Assembly: GCF_000002985.6 (NCBI RefSeq)
Contig: NC_003284.9
Location: forward strand, 12,214,001 to 12,278,000
DNA from: Caenorhabditis elegans
Taxonomy: Eukaryota; Nematoda; Chromadorea; Rhabditida; Rhabditidae
Direction: 5' to 3'
Length of the DNA stretch: 64,000 nucleotides
The notes beneath the pieces were generated by a model. It had not been told where the DNA came from. It ran no database searches and worked only from the letters and a program-made list of their open reading frames with translations. A program made the position numbers and the translations under genes. The stretch's first letter is position 1. Every line of letters starts with the position of its first letter. Positions 24,601-38,150 of this stretch are shown one piece after another.

Positions 24601-26617
24601 TGAAGACCTGCAACAACCTGGATACCAGTTCAAAACTCTCTACCGAACACTCGCGTTTTCTGATGTAGATGTGCAGTAAGTATCTAAAAAATTGTTATCC
24701 ACATAAGATAAAATAGAAAAGACCTGCAAACTTTCTAGCTTGAATAATTTTGTGTTTATTTCCAAATCACATTAACGTTTTTAATAAAATCCTTGATCAC
24801 TCATGAATCTATACAGTTTTGTATTTCAGCAACGCAATAATCGACAAAAGTAATTGCGAACAATTTCTGCTCATTGAAGACAAAACGGCAGCGATGAAAT
24901 TAATGGGATGTGATGATCCACCAAAATATGCTGTCAAAGCATATACACCTGATGCATCCCAAATTTTTGCAAACGGACTTCATAGTCAGTATCGATTTTA
25001 CAGTAGCAGAGGAAAAAGAGCAGTTGGACTTTTCGGCGTAAATCAGAAGCAAGTTGACGAGGAAACACTTGAACAGGAACTTGAAGCTGCAAATAGAGAA
25101 CTGATACGATTAGAAAATCATGATATCAAACTTATTGAAAAAACTCTGAGAGAGTTAACCATGGAACGGTCTACAATAAAGTCAACAATTGATAAGCTTG
25201 ATAAAAAGACTCGAGAACTTCAATATGAACGAGTGAAGATCGATCGTAACATTAACGACTGGAAAGCCGATATGACACAATGTGCAAACACTGAACAGGT
25301 TGACAATATTAATGACGCTCTAGGAGAACTTCAAGAGAAATTGTCAATTTTGGAAGAAGAAGCTTATTGCATTCAGGACAAGTTGGATGAGCTGGACGAG
25401 AAGTTTCAGCCTGCTATTAAAACAAAAAATGAATCTGAGAAGAATTACGTCGAACTGCAACAGGAAGTCAAAGGGTATGCCGCCCAAACTTTATCATTTC
25501 AAAAACAGTTGCGCAAACTTGACGAAGATGGTGAAGCTGGAAAAAATCGCCTTGATAAGTTGAAAAGCAATGAAGACGAGTTGTATCATGATGAAGCAAG
25601 GTTGAAGTCAGAAAGAGATGAAGCATTGAACATAGTTGAAAAAGAGAAAGTGACGATAGAAAGGCCACGCAGAGAAGCAGATCCTCCAGATCTGTCTGAA
25701 TTCCCATCAACAAAAGACGCGAGAAAGAAAATCATAGAAATGCATAAGGCAATTAGCAGAGATGCAGCCGAGTGTGGCGATACTGTTACCATCGGATCTG
25801 TAAAGGAGTTTAAGGAGAACTTGAAAAAGCTTCGTGAATCTTGTCGAATGTTGGAAGAAGTTGTTGAGGAAATGCAAACAGTGCACAATGGTCGATTGAA
25901 AGCCTATCCCACCCTAAAAAAGTACACTGAGTTGAAAGTCACTGATAAGTTCAAGGAGCTTCTTGCAATTCGTGGGCATTTTGTTGGTGGTCTGGAGTTT
26001 GATCACGAGAAGGAAAATCTTAATGTGAATGTTCATTCTACTAAAGAGAAAGATGCTTTAGCCGGTAAAGAGTACAGCTCTACTGACGAAGATGAAGATG
26101 ATGAACAGGAGTTTTACAAAAATGGGAAGCCAAAGAAGAAGAGATCAAAAAAGACAAAGAAGAAGCCCGTTTGTGATCTAAAAGGATTGTCAGGTGGAGA
26201 ACGATCATTTGTAACTGCAGCACTTGTAATGAGCTTATGGGAAGTCATGGAGCAACCATTTCGCATGCTGGATGAATTTGACGTTTTCATGGATATGATG
26301 AATAGAAAAGTGAGTTTGTCGATATAAAAATTCCCTCGATAATTGAGTTGAATACGATTTTTATGTATGTACAACTTCAACTTGAAATGTTTTCAAACGT
26401 TTCTAATTGAGCAACAATATTCATAATCACTATGCATAAAAACTCACAGAACGGTTTTTGAATTTGCGTTTTTCAGCTTGTCATGGATCTTCTTGTCGAA
26501 ATGGCCACTAAAAAGTTTCCGCACAACCAGTTCATTTTTTTCACTCCTCAAGGAATCAAGGAACTCAATAGAGTCGATGGGTTGCAGATCTTCGAAATGG
26601 AAAAAGTTCGAGACTGA
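21621..26617 (+). CDS. SMC6-family chromosome maintenance ATPase
   Basis: Seven exons (21621-21720, 21937-22062, 22111-22216, 23057-24169, 24328-24675, 24830-26309, 26477-26617) give 1137 aa, a normal SMC6 length. Order: basic N-tail; ATPase head with Walker A GPNGSGKS (about 72-79, split by intron 2); long coiled coil (about 200-480); hinge (about 500-680); returning coil; head with signature LSGGERSF (1051-1058), Walker B RMLDE (about 1076-1080) and C-terminal QFIFFTPQG. Assignment to SMC6 rather than SMC5 rests on RGNNVQAYIKDG after Walker A and the NPAFWMSQD block. SMC6 pairs with SMC5 and NSE subunits in recombination repair and replication restart in the nucleus. All ATPase motifs look intact. 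Oddity: a strongly acidic then Lys-rich insert (about 1013-1045) just before the signature. It sits between esterases D and E. It could be the main smc-6 or a second SMC6 paralogue. Confidence 0.87.
22261..22300 (+). repeat. Possible tRNA A-box-like fragment in SMC6 intron 3
   Basis: CAGGTGACCGAGTCGGTTAG resembles the 5' end and A-box of a class II tRNA (Leu/Ser type), but no B-box or acceptor stem follows. At best it is a decayed tRNA or SINE fragment; the rest of the 840-bp intron shows nothing. Confidence 0.2.
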
Positions 26618-27732
26618 ACGAAATTCCAGAATTTTTTGTCATACTTGCAGAAAAAATTTACATTCTTGCATTTTTTCAATTTTCAATAATCATTCCATAA
26701 TTCAATTTGTTGTGTATTATCCCAGTTACTTGTAATTTTATTCATGATTTTAGAATGTAATTACTGTACATGTCATTTCGAAAAAAGGGTTGAATTTTTT
26801 TAAACTTAAATTTGTAATTGTTGCAAACGGTAGCAGAAGTCTCTGTCACAAAATAAGACACTTTATTGCTGTTTTGTGCCTTCGAAAAGAATTATCGCAA
26901 GTCGTGAAACTACTGAAAAATGTAATTCAGGTGCTAAAACTCACAAATATGTACAGTAAGCAAAAATTAGAGAAGTCTGCTAACGCAAAAAAGTCAGCAT
27001 AAAAATCCATGAAGCATTGAATTATCGCTCACTTTTTAAAGATTTTCTAATAGGGGTGACAGTAAGTGTTGAGTTCAAATTCATAACTTTTTCGTAGCGC
27101 GTAGATTTTGTTTTGAAATTACGGAAATTCATGTTATTTGCTGTGATCATTCATTTGACGGTAGTTTCAACAATTTTTAATAATTCAATAACTTTCTCAG
27201 AGCCCCTTTTTGCAGGATTCTTTTAGGGAGGCGGAAATTGAAAAACTTTATCGAGCTTGCAAAATTCCAATCAAACAATCAACAAACCAAAACATACTTT
27301 ATAGGAGAACAAAAACCTATTTTTCTCGAGTTTTCCTAATTGAAATAAATTCCCGATGTTTATATTTATTTAGATAAATTTAATCATATTCATGTTATCA
27401 AAACACAACATTTTCAAAAAAAATTTTTTTAAATAAAATTATCTTCCAATAACTGTTGCAGGTAGAATTTATTACATATGCCATTTTTTTAATGATTTTC
27501 AAATTTCAAGATGTCTACTGTATTCAACATCAAAAACCTTGCGTACTTGCGTGACTTTTCAAATAATTCTACCATACTAACAACATTGTGACTTCCATTG
27601 AACTTCTCTGATTGCCAATATAGTGTAATCAGCTCATATTGAGCACTGATTGGTGACCGACAACAAATCGCAACATTTCTGGACGACTGTTTGCAGACGA
27701 GAATCAAAAGTCAACACAATCAACCTTTAGTG
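26618..27732. other. Intergenic region between SMC6-like gene and esterase E
   Basis: AT-rich with no supported gene. It must hold the 3' UTR of the SMC6-like gene, for which I see no canonical AATAAA close to the stop, and the promoter of esterase E. Unlike genes A-D, the 100 bp before the start of E contain no GATAA core on either strand. Confidence 0.5.
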
Positions 27733-30475
27733 ATGCACACTCTACACGTCTTGTATTATATACTTTTTGTATTCACACTCAATGGCTCTGGGCAAAGAAT
27801 TATTTCCACAACTTATGGAAAGCTGGAGGGTAAAACGGTAAATGTGGATCAACATATGTTCAAGGTGATATTTTTTGTTAACTTCCATCATATATTGAAG
27901 TTTTTCAGAATGTCCCATTCGCGAAACCTCCTCTCGGAAAACTGCGTTTCAGCCTCCCTGAATGGACAAATCCTTGGAAAAATATCAGGAACGCAACTGA
28001 ATACAGTCCATCATGTTTTAGTAATTCTTCGATGAGAACAGATTCAAATTTCTTTCCTATGAGCGAAGATTGTTTGTATTTGAATGTGTTTACCAATGAA
28101 TATTGTCTGGTAAAAATTTCATTTAACTTGACGCATTAGGGGAGAAACGTGCATTTCGAAGCGTTTTAATTTTTCAGAAATCTAAAAATTGTTCTACTGT
28201 GGTTTACTACCACGGAGGCGGCATAAATATGGATTCGGCTGTTCAATTCAATGACACATTTATTCTGGAAAGATATGTGAAAGAAAGTGAGTGATATGAA
28301 TTGAAACGAAAAATTTTAGATTTACTATTTTTGATTAACTTGATGATTTTTGTTTTTATGATTTGATTTGATGATTTGTGATTTATTATAAGAGTAAGGT
28401 TGGGTACACAACATTAATAAAATAAATGCGACAAAATATTGTACTATAAAATTTATGTTCAGATGTTGTTTTCATCATCCCCGCATACCGATTGGGTATA
28501 TTTGGCCTATTATATTTTGGAAGTAACAATCTGGTTCCTCAAAATCTTGCAATTCATGGTAATTTTTATTTTATCTGCTTCACACATCCGAAAATTTATT
28601 ACCAGATTGTGAGCTTGCTCTCCGATTTATCCATCAAGAGATCTCCAATTTTGGCGGCCATAAGGATGACATTAATTTAATGGGACACTCGGCTGGTGCC
28701 CATATTTCTTTGATTTTTGGATTCAGTAGGTAACAAATGTTTAAAAATTATATTTTTACTTTCCAGTGATTATTTCCGTTCAAGAAATACAATTTCGTAA
28801 AAGAGTGACTTTATTGCAATTCCATTAGGATAATTGAGAGCATGCTTCAAAATGAGATTTTCAAATTCAACTAACGAAAAAATTTAAATTTGACATTGAA
28901 GGTTGAAAAAGTAAGAATAATAGTTAGAAATTGAACAACAAACATATCAAATTATCTTTAATTTTTGTTTCTCTAACAGACATATCGATCCTGATCACAA
29001 ACTTATCAATAGAATCATTGTTCTGAGCCCCGTTCCATCGTATGACATGCCCGAACTGCTTATCAAAAACTGTTACGATTTTGCGGAGAGAGTCGGCGTT
29101 AGTGAATGTCCATCATTACCTGCTGATCGAGACTAATTTACAGTGCTACAAACGAAATGTGACCGCTAGAGACACTGAAATTGTGAAGTGTTTGCGAAAA
29201 AAAGACGCTCGTGGGTTGATGTCTATGCAGCGACTTATGGAAAATGATCGCTTGTACTTTTGGAATTTTTTAGCGGGAGAACCGTTTATGTATCGTGATG
29301 AAAGCATTGCAGATTTTAAGGAGTATGCAGTGGTATTTCCGTCTGTTTTTTGTTTTTGATATTTATTATCTCATTTTAGAAAAGAGATATGTTAATTGGA
29401 AACACAGTCGACGAGGTGAAATGGAAAAGACTGAAGAAAGAAAATCCGGCGATTGCAGGTAGTTTTATGGATTGGGAAAATCCATATGAAGTTGCTCACA
29501 AGTTCAACTTTTACCACGATAGTGCTCCAGGTGATGGACTTTTTCTGTGAAATTCAATTTTTCGCAGTTTATAAATTACAGTGAACTCAACCTATGAATC
29601 ATTCACACAGGGAATATTTGTGTCGACTGCGACGTACGCCGAAGCCCAAGCAAATGCTGGCGGTACTGTGTATCTCTTTCAATCAAAGTAAGCTAACTGT
29701 GCCAGATTCTATGAATAGTATAGCACTTCAGCCAACAACCATCTTCTCATGTGTCGGATATGCAGTATTTTGTCGGAACTCACAGAGAGGACTATCACAC
29801 ATCTGACATGGACATCATGGATACGTTTTATTCAAAAATGATAGTGAATTTTACAAAGTTTGGGAGTCCGTCACCGGGTAAATATTGTATTTTGAGAAGC
29901 AATGAGTGATTTTCAAAAACTGACCTAGTTGAGTTTTTCTAAAAGACTCCTGAAATTCAGCTTCAGTAAATGCGCTATGTTTGTAGATTATCATTGTTTC
30001 AGTGTGGGAACCACTGGTGCCTTCAAGAATGAACTACTACGCCTTGGAGGTCAACACTGAAAAAGGAATCTGGCCGAGAATGGAAGAAGATTTTCATGAA
30101 TCAGATGTCAACTTTTGGTTCATCAACATGACGGCGTTTGACAGAGAAGTGACGAGACAGGTTGGTGGGTTTGACGCCTTTCTCAATTTTCATATGTTTC
30201 TCTAACCCTCTTTGTCAGTTTTAATTTTTAACTTTAAGAAGAAAACATCGAACGGGACCAGTTTGACGTGGAGCCCTATGCATCCCGGTCCCGTTATTCT
30301 ACCAACAAAAACAAATGAATCATCATCGTTTGACATATCCTCGCAATGGTGGTTTTTCGCAATTATTGTCGTGGTAGCCCTTATTTTATTCTACCTGATT
30401 TATGTTTTGAAACGGGCGATTCTCAAACACAAAGAACCTCAAGATGATGACGAGACCACCACGCTTTTTAAATGA
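27733..30475 (+). CDS. Carboxylesterase E, diverged C-terminally anchored paralogue
   Basis: Twelve exons (27733-27864, 27909-28109, 28178-28286, 28463-28558, 28606-28729, 28980-29097, 29144-29332, 29380-29530, 29582-29687, 29732-29877, 30003-30160, 30239-30475) give 588 aa. The start MHTLHVLYYILFVFTLNG is a signal peptide. Motifs: [38 protein letters not shown] (Ser208), NTVDEV (Glu335), [11 protein letters not shown] (His415), SQWWFFAIIVVVALILF span. The cytoplasmic tail is basic then acidic (HKEPQDDDETTTLFK) and lacks the dileucine of A-C. Exon structure differs from A-D: one intron is absent (exon 2 equals two exons elsewhere) and two extra introns split the oxyanion-hole exon and the His exon. 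The triad is intact, so it is probably active. It is an older or faster-evolving family member, separated from the others by the SMC6-like gene. Confidence 0.85.
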
Positions 30476-30633
30476 AATCAGATATCTTTGACTTTTTGTT
30501 CTTGGTCCATGTCTTTTTGTTATCCATCAGCATTTGCATCTTTTTTTCCAAAAAACTCATATCAGAATTACCTTTTCAAAATAGAAATTGAAAAAAATGT
30601 TTGCATTTCAGATATAATTTTCAATTTTCAGGC

Positions 30634-30639
30634 AATAAA
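30634..30639 (+). terminator. Poly(A) signal of esterase E
   Basis: AATAAA about 160 bp after the stop codon of esterase E. Confidence 0.65.
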
Positions 30640-33600
30640 GTTTTAAATAACAAACAATCCGTTGAGTAATATGAATTTTCACTTTCTAACAAGGAAAGTT
30701 TTTTAGTTTTTCTGTGTCATTTGAAAGTGTTCCATAAGGATAAGTCACTGCAAAATTTTAAGCGGCAAAGCTCCACTCTCAACCCATCTGTGATCGATCT
30801 GAAACTGTTTCAGTGCATTTTTTCACTACTTTGGAGGCCTGTAGAATTGCTCCAAATTTTTTTTGCAAACTTTCAATGTTTTCAGAACGTTTAAAAGTAG
30901 GAAAACAATCTGGGAGATTTTTGGAAATGTTTTTTTTTAACTAAAAAACCTTTCCTTGTAAGCTTGTAAGATTCACAAATCTTTTAAATTTAAGAATTTT
31001 TGTATTTCATATTTTCAGACGACATAGGTTTTTACTTAATTATGTTTGAAATAAATCTGTAACGATTTGCCTGTCAAAATGTTTACTTTACTTTTTTTTG
31101 CCAGGCGAATAAAAACGTCACAAAAATACTCTACATAGGATATGTTTCATTCTCGTATATCAGTTTTTTTCAAAACATTTTCCTGATTATCTTCCGCACC
31201 ACACATCTAGTATGTATATAAATCACAACTCTCAATTCATTGCCTGAAAAATCGTGTCAATTGAATTATGTGGTGCCGGTGGCTCAATCGTATGTATATC
31301 ATTGATGACGGCAGTGCCTTCACCTCACTTGAGTGTAACATATTTTGACTTGAAAATGATTTGATACAGAGTGATCTTGCATTTCTATCTCTTGAAGCTC
31401 TTCATGAAAAGGTGGAAACATGGAAACACATAAAATCAGAAGAAAAAAATAAAATTTTATTCGTTTCTTCAGCTTAGTGTTGAAGTGCAGGCTGCACTAA
31501 TTGGCGGGCCACCCAACAATTTTATGCAAATCTTCTAGAGTAGGTGTGAAGGACTTGAAAGCTTTTTTTTTGTTTATTTTGTTTTTCTTGCTTTTTTGTT
31601 ATATTTATTTTCATTTTCTTCAAGTTTCTAATTTTTCATTCACCCACTCGTTTTTTCTTGTTTTACCCTTGTTCCGCGTATCCATTTCAAATAGCTATCA
31701 TGTTACTTTTGACTAACATTGTTTTAATGCCAACAAGGAAAAAACTTCATATTTCAGTAGATAACTTAGTAATTCGTGGATACAATAGTAAAATAAAAAA
31801 CTGTAGAAGCTAATAGTTATAATTTTTTTACCTATCATCTCTAGTTTATGCCTCGGGTGTGTCATTTTTCTAATGTTTCATTATTCTTAACCATGTGGCT
31901 TCCAGAAAGCTTGGATATAAGTGATTGAGGAAAAACATCATTTGACCAGCAGATGCCAAAACCTTTTTATCGCTTTTGATCTGCTCTGAGCTCTCACTCT
32001 ATTATGTTCCCCCTTGTCTTGCCGTCTGTGAAGGCTATTGTTTCAAAATCGAATCCATTCCCCCCATCAAATTGTTCTTTTTTACAATCTCATCCTTCCT
32101 CTGTTGTTCTTTGACGATTCAATCTTTTTGAATCAAATCCCCAAAGTTACACAATTACAATGTCCAGGAGGATGAAAACACAAGGACATCCTCGTCCAAC
32201 ACGTAACTACTCTTGTGTTGTAATTTTCAAATGACTTTGTTCCCATCATTTTTTTTTGGAACACCTGCGTTGTGGTGGGGAAATTATGAGAAATTAACCA
32301 TTAGAGCTTTGCGAAATTCGGTGAAACCAGAAACTATCACACTTTATTGCATATTTTGTTCGTTCATCTCACGTTTTTTTTTGTTGATTGTAAATTTAAG
32401 CCGATATGTAACCAAAATTGGAAAACTAAAACTAAATGTTTCAAAAATGTATTTGTTGTGTTGAAAAATTATATTTGAATAGGGAGTACGGTTAGCGGGA
32501 AAAAAAACTGGAAGCCATTCCTATTGTGTTAAAATGACCAAGAATCACCATAAAACTTTTCAATTCATTTTGAAATTTTTTTATTTCAAGCCAAAAAGTG
32601 ATAACGCATAATTACTTTTTGAGAATCTAAGGCACTTTTGCATGTTTAAACTCTTTTTACCAGCGGCAACCAAAAAATGTTTGATAAATTGAGTATTCAA
32701 CGTATTTCGACTTGGTGTAAAAATTATCGAAAATTGTTTGAAAAGTTTTAGTATGAGTTCTGATCATTTTATCACCACCGAAATGGTTTTCAAAGATATC
32801 CCTACAGTCTTACTCCTCCTTGAAAAATAATAAAAATAGGAAGCAAAGTTATTAAAAGTGAAGTTAAATAAGTAAGGATCATTGCAGCTGTAAGGTTATA
32901 TGTAATCGTGTTTGTATTCAATTTTTAAGCGTGCTTTTCCCACTAAAATTCTATGTTCTTGACCTCAAATTATTCGTCTATGAAAACGATTGTTTTTTTG
33001 TTTATCTAATTAGATTACTCCTACCCAAATCATACATTACCCTAATCATTACATAATTAGCGCCACACCTAGGAAATCTGGTCACTTCTTGTCACACGAC
33101 ACCTCTGCATTTTTCCAAAAAGTGATACCTATCGCTAATTGACTAATTGGATATCATTGTCGACAGCTTTGGTGTATTCAACACTTCGCGCTCGCCAGGT
33201 GGCCTGCCATCCACCACACTCCTCTTGGCCCTCATTGACTCCTGGAATGTCGGTTTTTTTTCTATTTCAATATTCTGTTTTGTATTTTTCACATAGTAAA
33301 ATGTTCCTAAATAGCAGACATTTTGATTACTGTGAATTTATTTAGCAGATACAAGACACCTTACAAAATGTTATTGGATGGCTTATCAACTATCACTTTC
33401 TTGGCGTGTTGCCGATAACATGCATATGAATGTAACCTACATATATCTGAATTTTATTGTCGAAATCACAATCTTTCCGATTCACTGATTTCAAATTTTT
33501 TAGTGCTATATAGTTTGGAGAGCTCTCTACATATTGTAATGTTTTTATTCTCAATAAGAATAGTGTGTTTTATAGCCCTAAATTTAAAAATTATTCAGCA

Positions 33601-36600
33601 TTTGTATTGTCCCATTGGACATAATTGTGAACAGTAATTCTATCATGACCATAAACGTTACAAATTTCTAGACATGAGATTAAATAAAAATTTGTTAATT
33701 AGGTTAATGCTTCCAAACATCATCTACCTTTACAACTTTTATCGGATGGAACTTTCATCAAAAAATATTTATGTGGCCGGACCCTTCCAAAAATAGCATA
33801 GTTATTTTCAAAGCATAGATATTAGAAAAAATAGATTTGATTCATAAATTTGAACAATCAAGTGTGCTAAATATAGACCTGCAAAATTAAACAAAATGTA
33901 TTTAACTAGCATTTTTATACAAAGTGACAAATTTTCTTTGAATTCAAAAAAACAGATTATGAAAATGTATCTGGAGTATGGCTTCATTCAGTGTTCTCTG
34001 GCTTCTTATTCAAACAATACATAATTCAGTCTGAAAACAATGGTTTTTTTAGCTATGAGAGTTTTGAGCCAACTGTTCATTCATTCTCCCATTCAATATG
34101 TGCAACCAAAAACAAATTATGTGATGCGAACTGCCACCAGGCACTCCATAACTTTAAGCCAGGTCACTCGTTAAAACCATCTTTTAAATCTTTCTCTCCT
34201 CTCCCCGTCTGTTACAAATATTTATGTTTTTTTTCCACAATACCCACCCAACTGCTGTCGTCGCCCTCCATGTCAGAGGAAACCGCAGGCCCCACCAAAT
34301 TGCAAATGACCCCTTCTTCTTCCCGTCCTCCGACAACGATCCTAAATATCCTTTCCGCACATCCTTTGCGCTGTCTTTGTCAGCTGTTGTTTTATGATTG
34401 TTTTGTGGTTATTCTGTTTGCCGATGGACTCACAAAGTGTCTCTGCTTATCACACCTACTTGGAGCCTAGATGTGAGAAAACACATCAATCGTCACAAGC
34501 GTTCCTAGGTTTTTGTTGGAAAAGCTAACTTTGACCGATGGAAAGATCTACTACCTGTTACCTGATATTTTACATATTTCCACAAACTGTGTTTGTTTTC
34601 CTAATTTGAACATCTTTAAATTGGCAGTAGTTTTTTAAATTAATAGACTGAAAAATAAAGTCCAATAAATATTGATGAAAAGGTTTGCATTAATTCATAA
34701 TTCAAAATTTTTTTACTGAAAAATGCGACTTCTAGAAATTATTTCAATTTGGATTTTACTAAATTTCAGTGACTTCTTGATAAATGTGTTCATCTGAATT
34801 TTTCACAAGTGTGCATATAGACAGACTAGCTATCCAAACTTAATTCGTCTTTTTTTGGAATTATTTTTAGAAGTTTTAAATTGTTTTTAATTCTGAAGTT
34901 TTAATAAAAACCTTTGCGATGAAATCCACATCATTGATAGAACCTTTACAATTTCAACCAAAAAATTTTAAGCTTTGGTGAATTGCCACATTTCTAAAAA
35001 TGGGGATTTTTAAATATAGTTCCGAGAATTGATGAATGTTCAAACGTCTAGAATCTTGGAGTAAAAACAATTGCAACACAATTGAAAAATAAAAATTGTA
35101 CAAAATAAAAATATATTGATCAACAACTTTTTGATTGTAATTTAAATATTTTCAAACAGTTTTTAAAATTTTCACTGTTATATTTGACATTTTCAGGACG
35201 ACAACAACGCTTTTTAGCAGTTTCCTTACTAATCCAGTATGGTAAAACATAATGAGTTCAATTATCAAATGTTTTAGAAAAATTATTTTTACTTAAAAAT
35301 CGTTCACTGTCGTTTCCAAAAATATACTTAACCTTTTATGCCACTTGAAATATTCTGTTTTCATTCACGCCTACCACATGAAGCTCATTTTACGAAGATA
35401 GTACATAATACCAATGGGTGTTATGAGGTTGAGCACCTACACAAGCTCTTGACTATATTGACCAAAAGAATTATGACACGTCGTTTTCCCTTCTCCTAGA
35501 CAAGCCTCTTCCCGCTTATTCCACTCCGTTCGCATGTTGTCGTACTCGACCTCGGTACCGCGGTCGGACCCCCATCGTGCGCGCCTCAAAATTTATGAAC
35601 TGATTTTATCGAGACGGGCAAGGGCTGTGATTCCGGCCATGATTCCATGATTTGCGGTCCATTTCTTAATCCTAACCCAGAATTTTATTGCTTACTTCCT
35701 ATTTTTCAATTGCCGTCTTCCTCTTTTCCTTTTTACCCACCCGGGCGGTCTTATGTGAGGAGGTTGTGCACTATGCAGATTCGTCTGTCAATAAAACAAT
35801 AAGTCTTTTGTACGTGACACGCATGTGCCGCTATCATTAGTAGTTTTATCATGGTTAACATAATCGAATGAGCGTGAGAACGCGTAGAAATTGGACACTC
35901 TTATTCATGGTCACCGTATTCAAATGTTATGCATGTGGTCCCGCAATTAACACTGATAAGAAAATTATATTATTTGGTTTTTTTTTCAGAAATATCTGAA
36001 TCAAGTTTGTGATTGCTTTAAATATTTTTAAATGTTAGCAAATAAAAAGTAGATCTAAAAACACAAAGATAACGTTCTTTGTAGATAAACAGATTTTCAA
36101 CAAATATTAAATTTTCATGGTAGGTAATTTATTACTTTAGAAAGATTGCTTCCTTGTAGTATGTATATAATTTTTTTTTAAATAAAATTTTCTTCATTGC
36201 TAAATTACCTTTGCCAAATTGTGTTCCAATTAGTGAACATTAAAACCACACCCAAGTGTTTCTTTGCCCGTTCTGCAGGTTGTGTAAATCAAAATTGGCA
36301 TCAAAAACAAGCCAATCACATTAAATTCTTAATGACCCGTGGTTCGTCATCTTTCTATTTAAAATTCCAAATTATACAGAGGTCATTCTGCGTTTTTTGT
36401 TGGGTTTATTAGGTTTGTTGGGGTTTGTTGGTCCTTCAGAACCTACGTACTATTTTTTCGAAAAATTAATACAAAATATACACCTCTTTAAAAACATTCT
36501 TTAAAAAAAAATCCTAATTTTAAAGCATAACTCATCTTCTATTCTATACATCTTTTAGAGGTTTATAAAATTGAAGTTGGATGTCGTAAAAATTATTTTC

Positions 36601-38110
36601 AGAACTTTTCTCGATTTTTTCATTCTACGGAAAAAAGTAGCTAACTTAATTTTCATCTTAAACATTTTTTGTCAGCCAAAAATCTGTATATTTCTATTTT
36701 TTGAGTTTTTGGCTTTTAATCTATTTTTATTCTTTATTATTTATTTTTCAAGAGAGTAGGGGCACACACCCAAAAATGCATTACACTTTTTTAATGGCAT
36801 ACAATTTTTTAGATATTAAAATGCAATAAAATTTGTCAGGTAACAAACTTCGAAACTGCAAGATTGACATATTTCTGGGCGAATTCCGAATCTAGCTGTA
36901 CCATGATTTTCTTTTCATTATTCCTGATTTTTCAAAGATCGACACATTAGAAAACACGACAATTTTTCAAATCCTCACATATATATCCGTTCGGATGCTT
37001 GCCACCCTCACATACTTCAAACTCAATGTAATACGGAAAAGATACGGGGTGTCAAGAGACGACGCAACAAATGTTGTTCTCTTGCTTCCGGAATAATATC
37101 CACCCCATCGATATAATATTGATATCCCAAGTCGTAAGACGTGATCGCTTTTCTCTATTTTTTATCGTTGGGTCGTGGCTCAAGTCAGTAGCCCGGAAAA
37201 GAGTGTTTCGGAATGTATGTTGCCGCCTCAAAAGACACTCAGCGGGCACAACAGACCCCCGACTCGTATTCAAATGTAATTTTTCATTCTTCTCAAACAC
37301 TGATGACCTCCGCCATAGGGCTTGTGTCCCTTTTTCCTTTCACTTGCCAAAACCGATAGTCTCAATTTCTGTTTTCACGACATCAACATAATTAATTTTG
37401 TAACTTCAGTTTAGATTGTATAATTTTTGCTAAATAAATGCTATAAGAAACAGTGAGCCCAGCAAAACGATTACTTGCAAAAAGTAAGATTGCAAATATC
37501 TCGAACACTTTTTAGAAGATAGTATCATCGTTTAAAAATCGTTTCTCAAAAAACCAGGGCTTATGGATCTACCTTCCCGATTTTTATTCAAAAGTAACAT
37601 TTCCTGTTAATTATTATCATATATGTCTCATTTTTCAAGTACTTTTTTCTTGAAATAATATGTGTTCACAGCAAAAAGTGATTTGGTCCCAAGGACATTT
37701 CTTCCTCCCACTTCAGGTTCTCAGTAAGTTTTCTTTCATGTTTCATGCATAACCTTCACAGAAGCTGATGACTAACAATTTCCGTTCTCGCCGACATGAG
37801 AATACAGCCTGCTTCTGTATTATACGAGTAAAAATTTATAAGTATAGACGTTTAAATTAAACGCTTAAATCTATATAAAAAACCACCGGAAGAAGATTCT
37901 CATCAATTTTCAAAACACATCTCTGCGCAGCGGTGGTCTATATTTCGACATATTGCAGACAGATGTTACATTTGGGGAACGCCGCAGGCAGTATTCTTTA
38001 AGTGAAATAGTGCTTTTAGTGTTAATAAACTGAATTTTTCAGTAGTTATCAAATATCTAGAAGGTTAGGATGTGCTAAGTTCTCGCTTAAACACTTTCTG
38101 TTCAGTTTTG

Positions 38111-38150
38111 CAAATTATTAATGAAACCCCACAAATTATTAATGAAACGC
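38111..38150 (+). repeat. Tandem duplication of about 21 bp
   Basis: CAAATTATTAATGAAAC occurs twice, starting at 38111 and 38132, separated by CCCA. No other copies are visible nearby. Confidence 0.8.

Noticed and set aside
33991-34470. 159-codon plus-strand frame
   Set aside because: No domain, composition like pyrimidine-rich non-coding DNA, no splice donor after the plausible MSEETAGPTK start.
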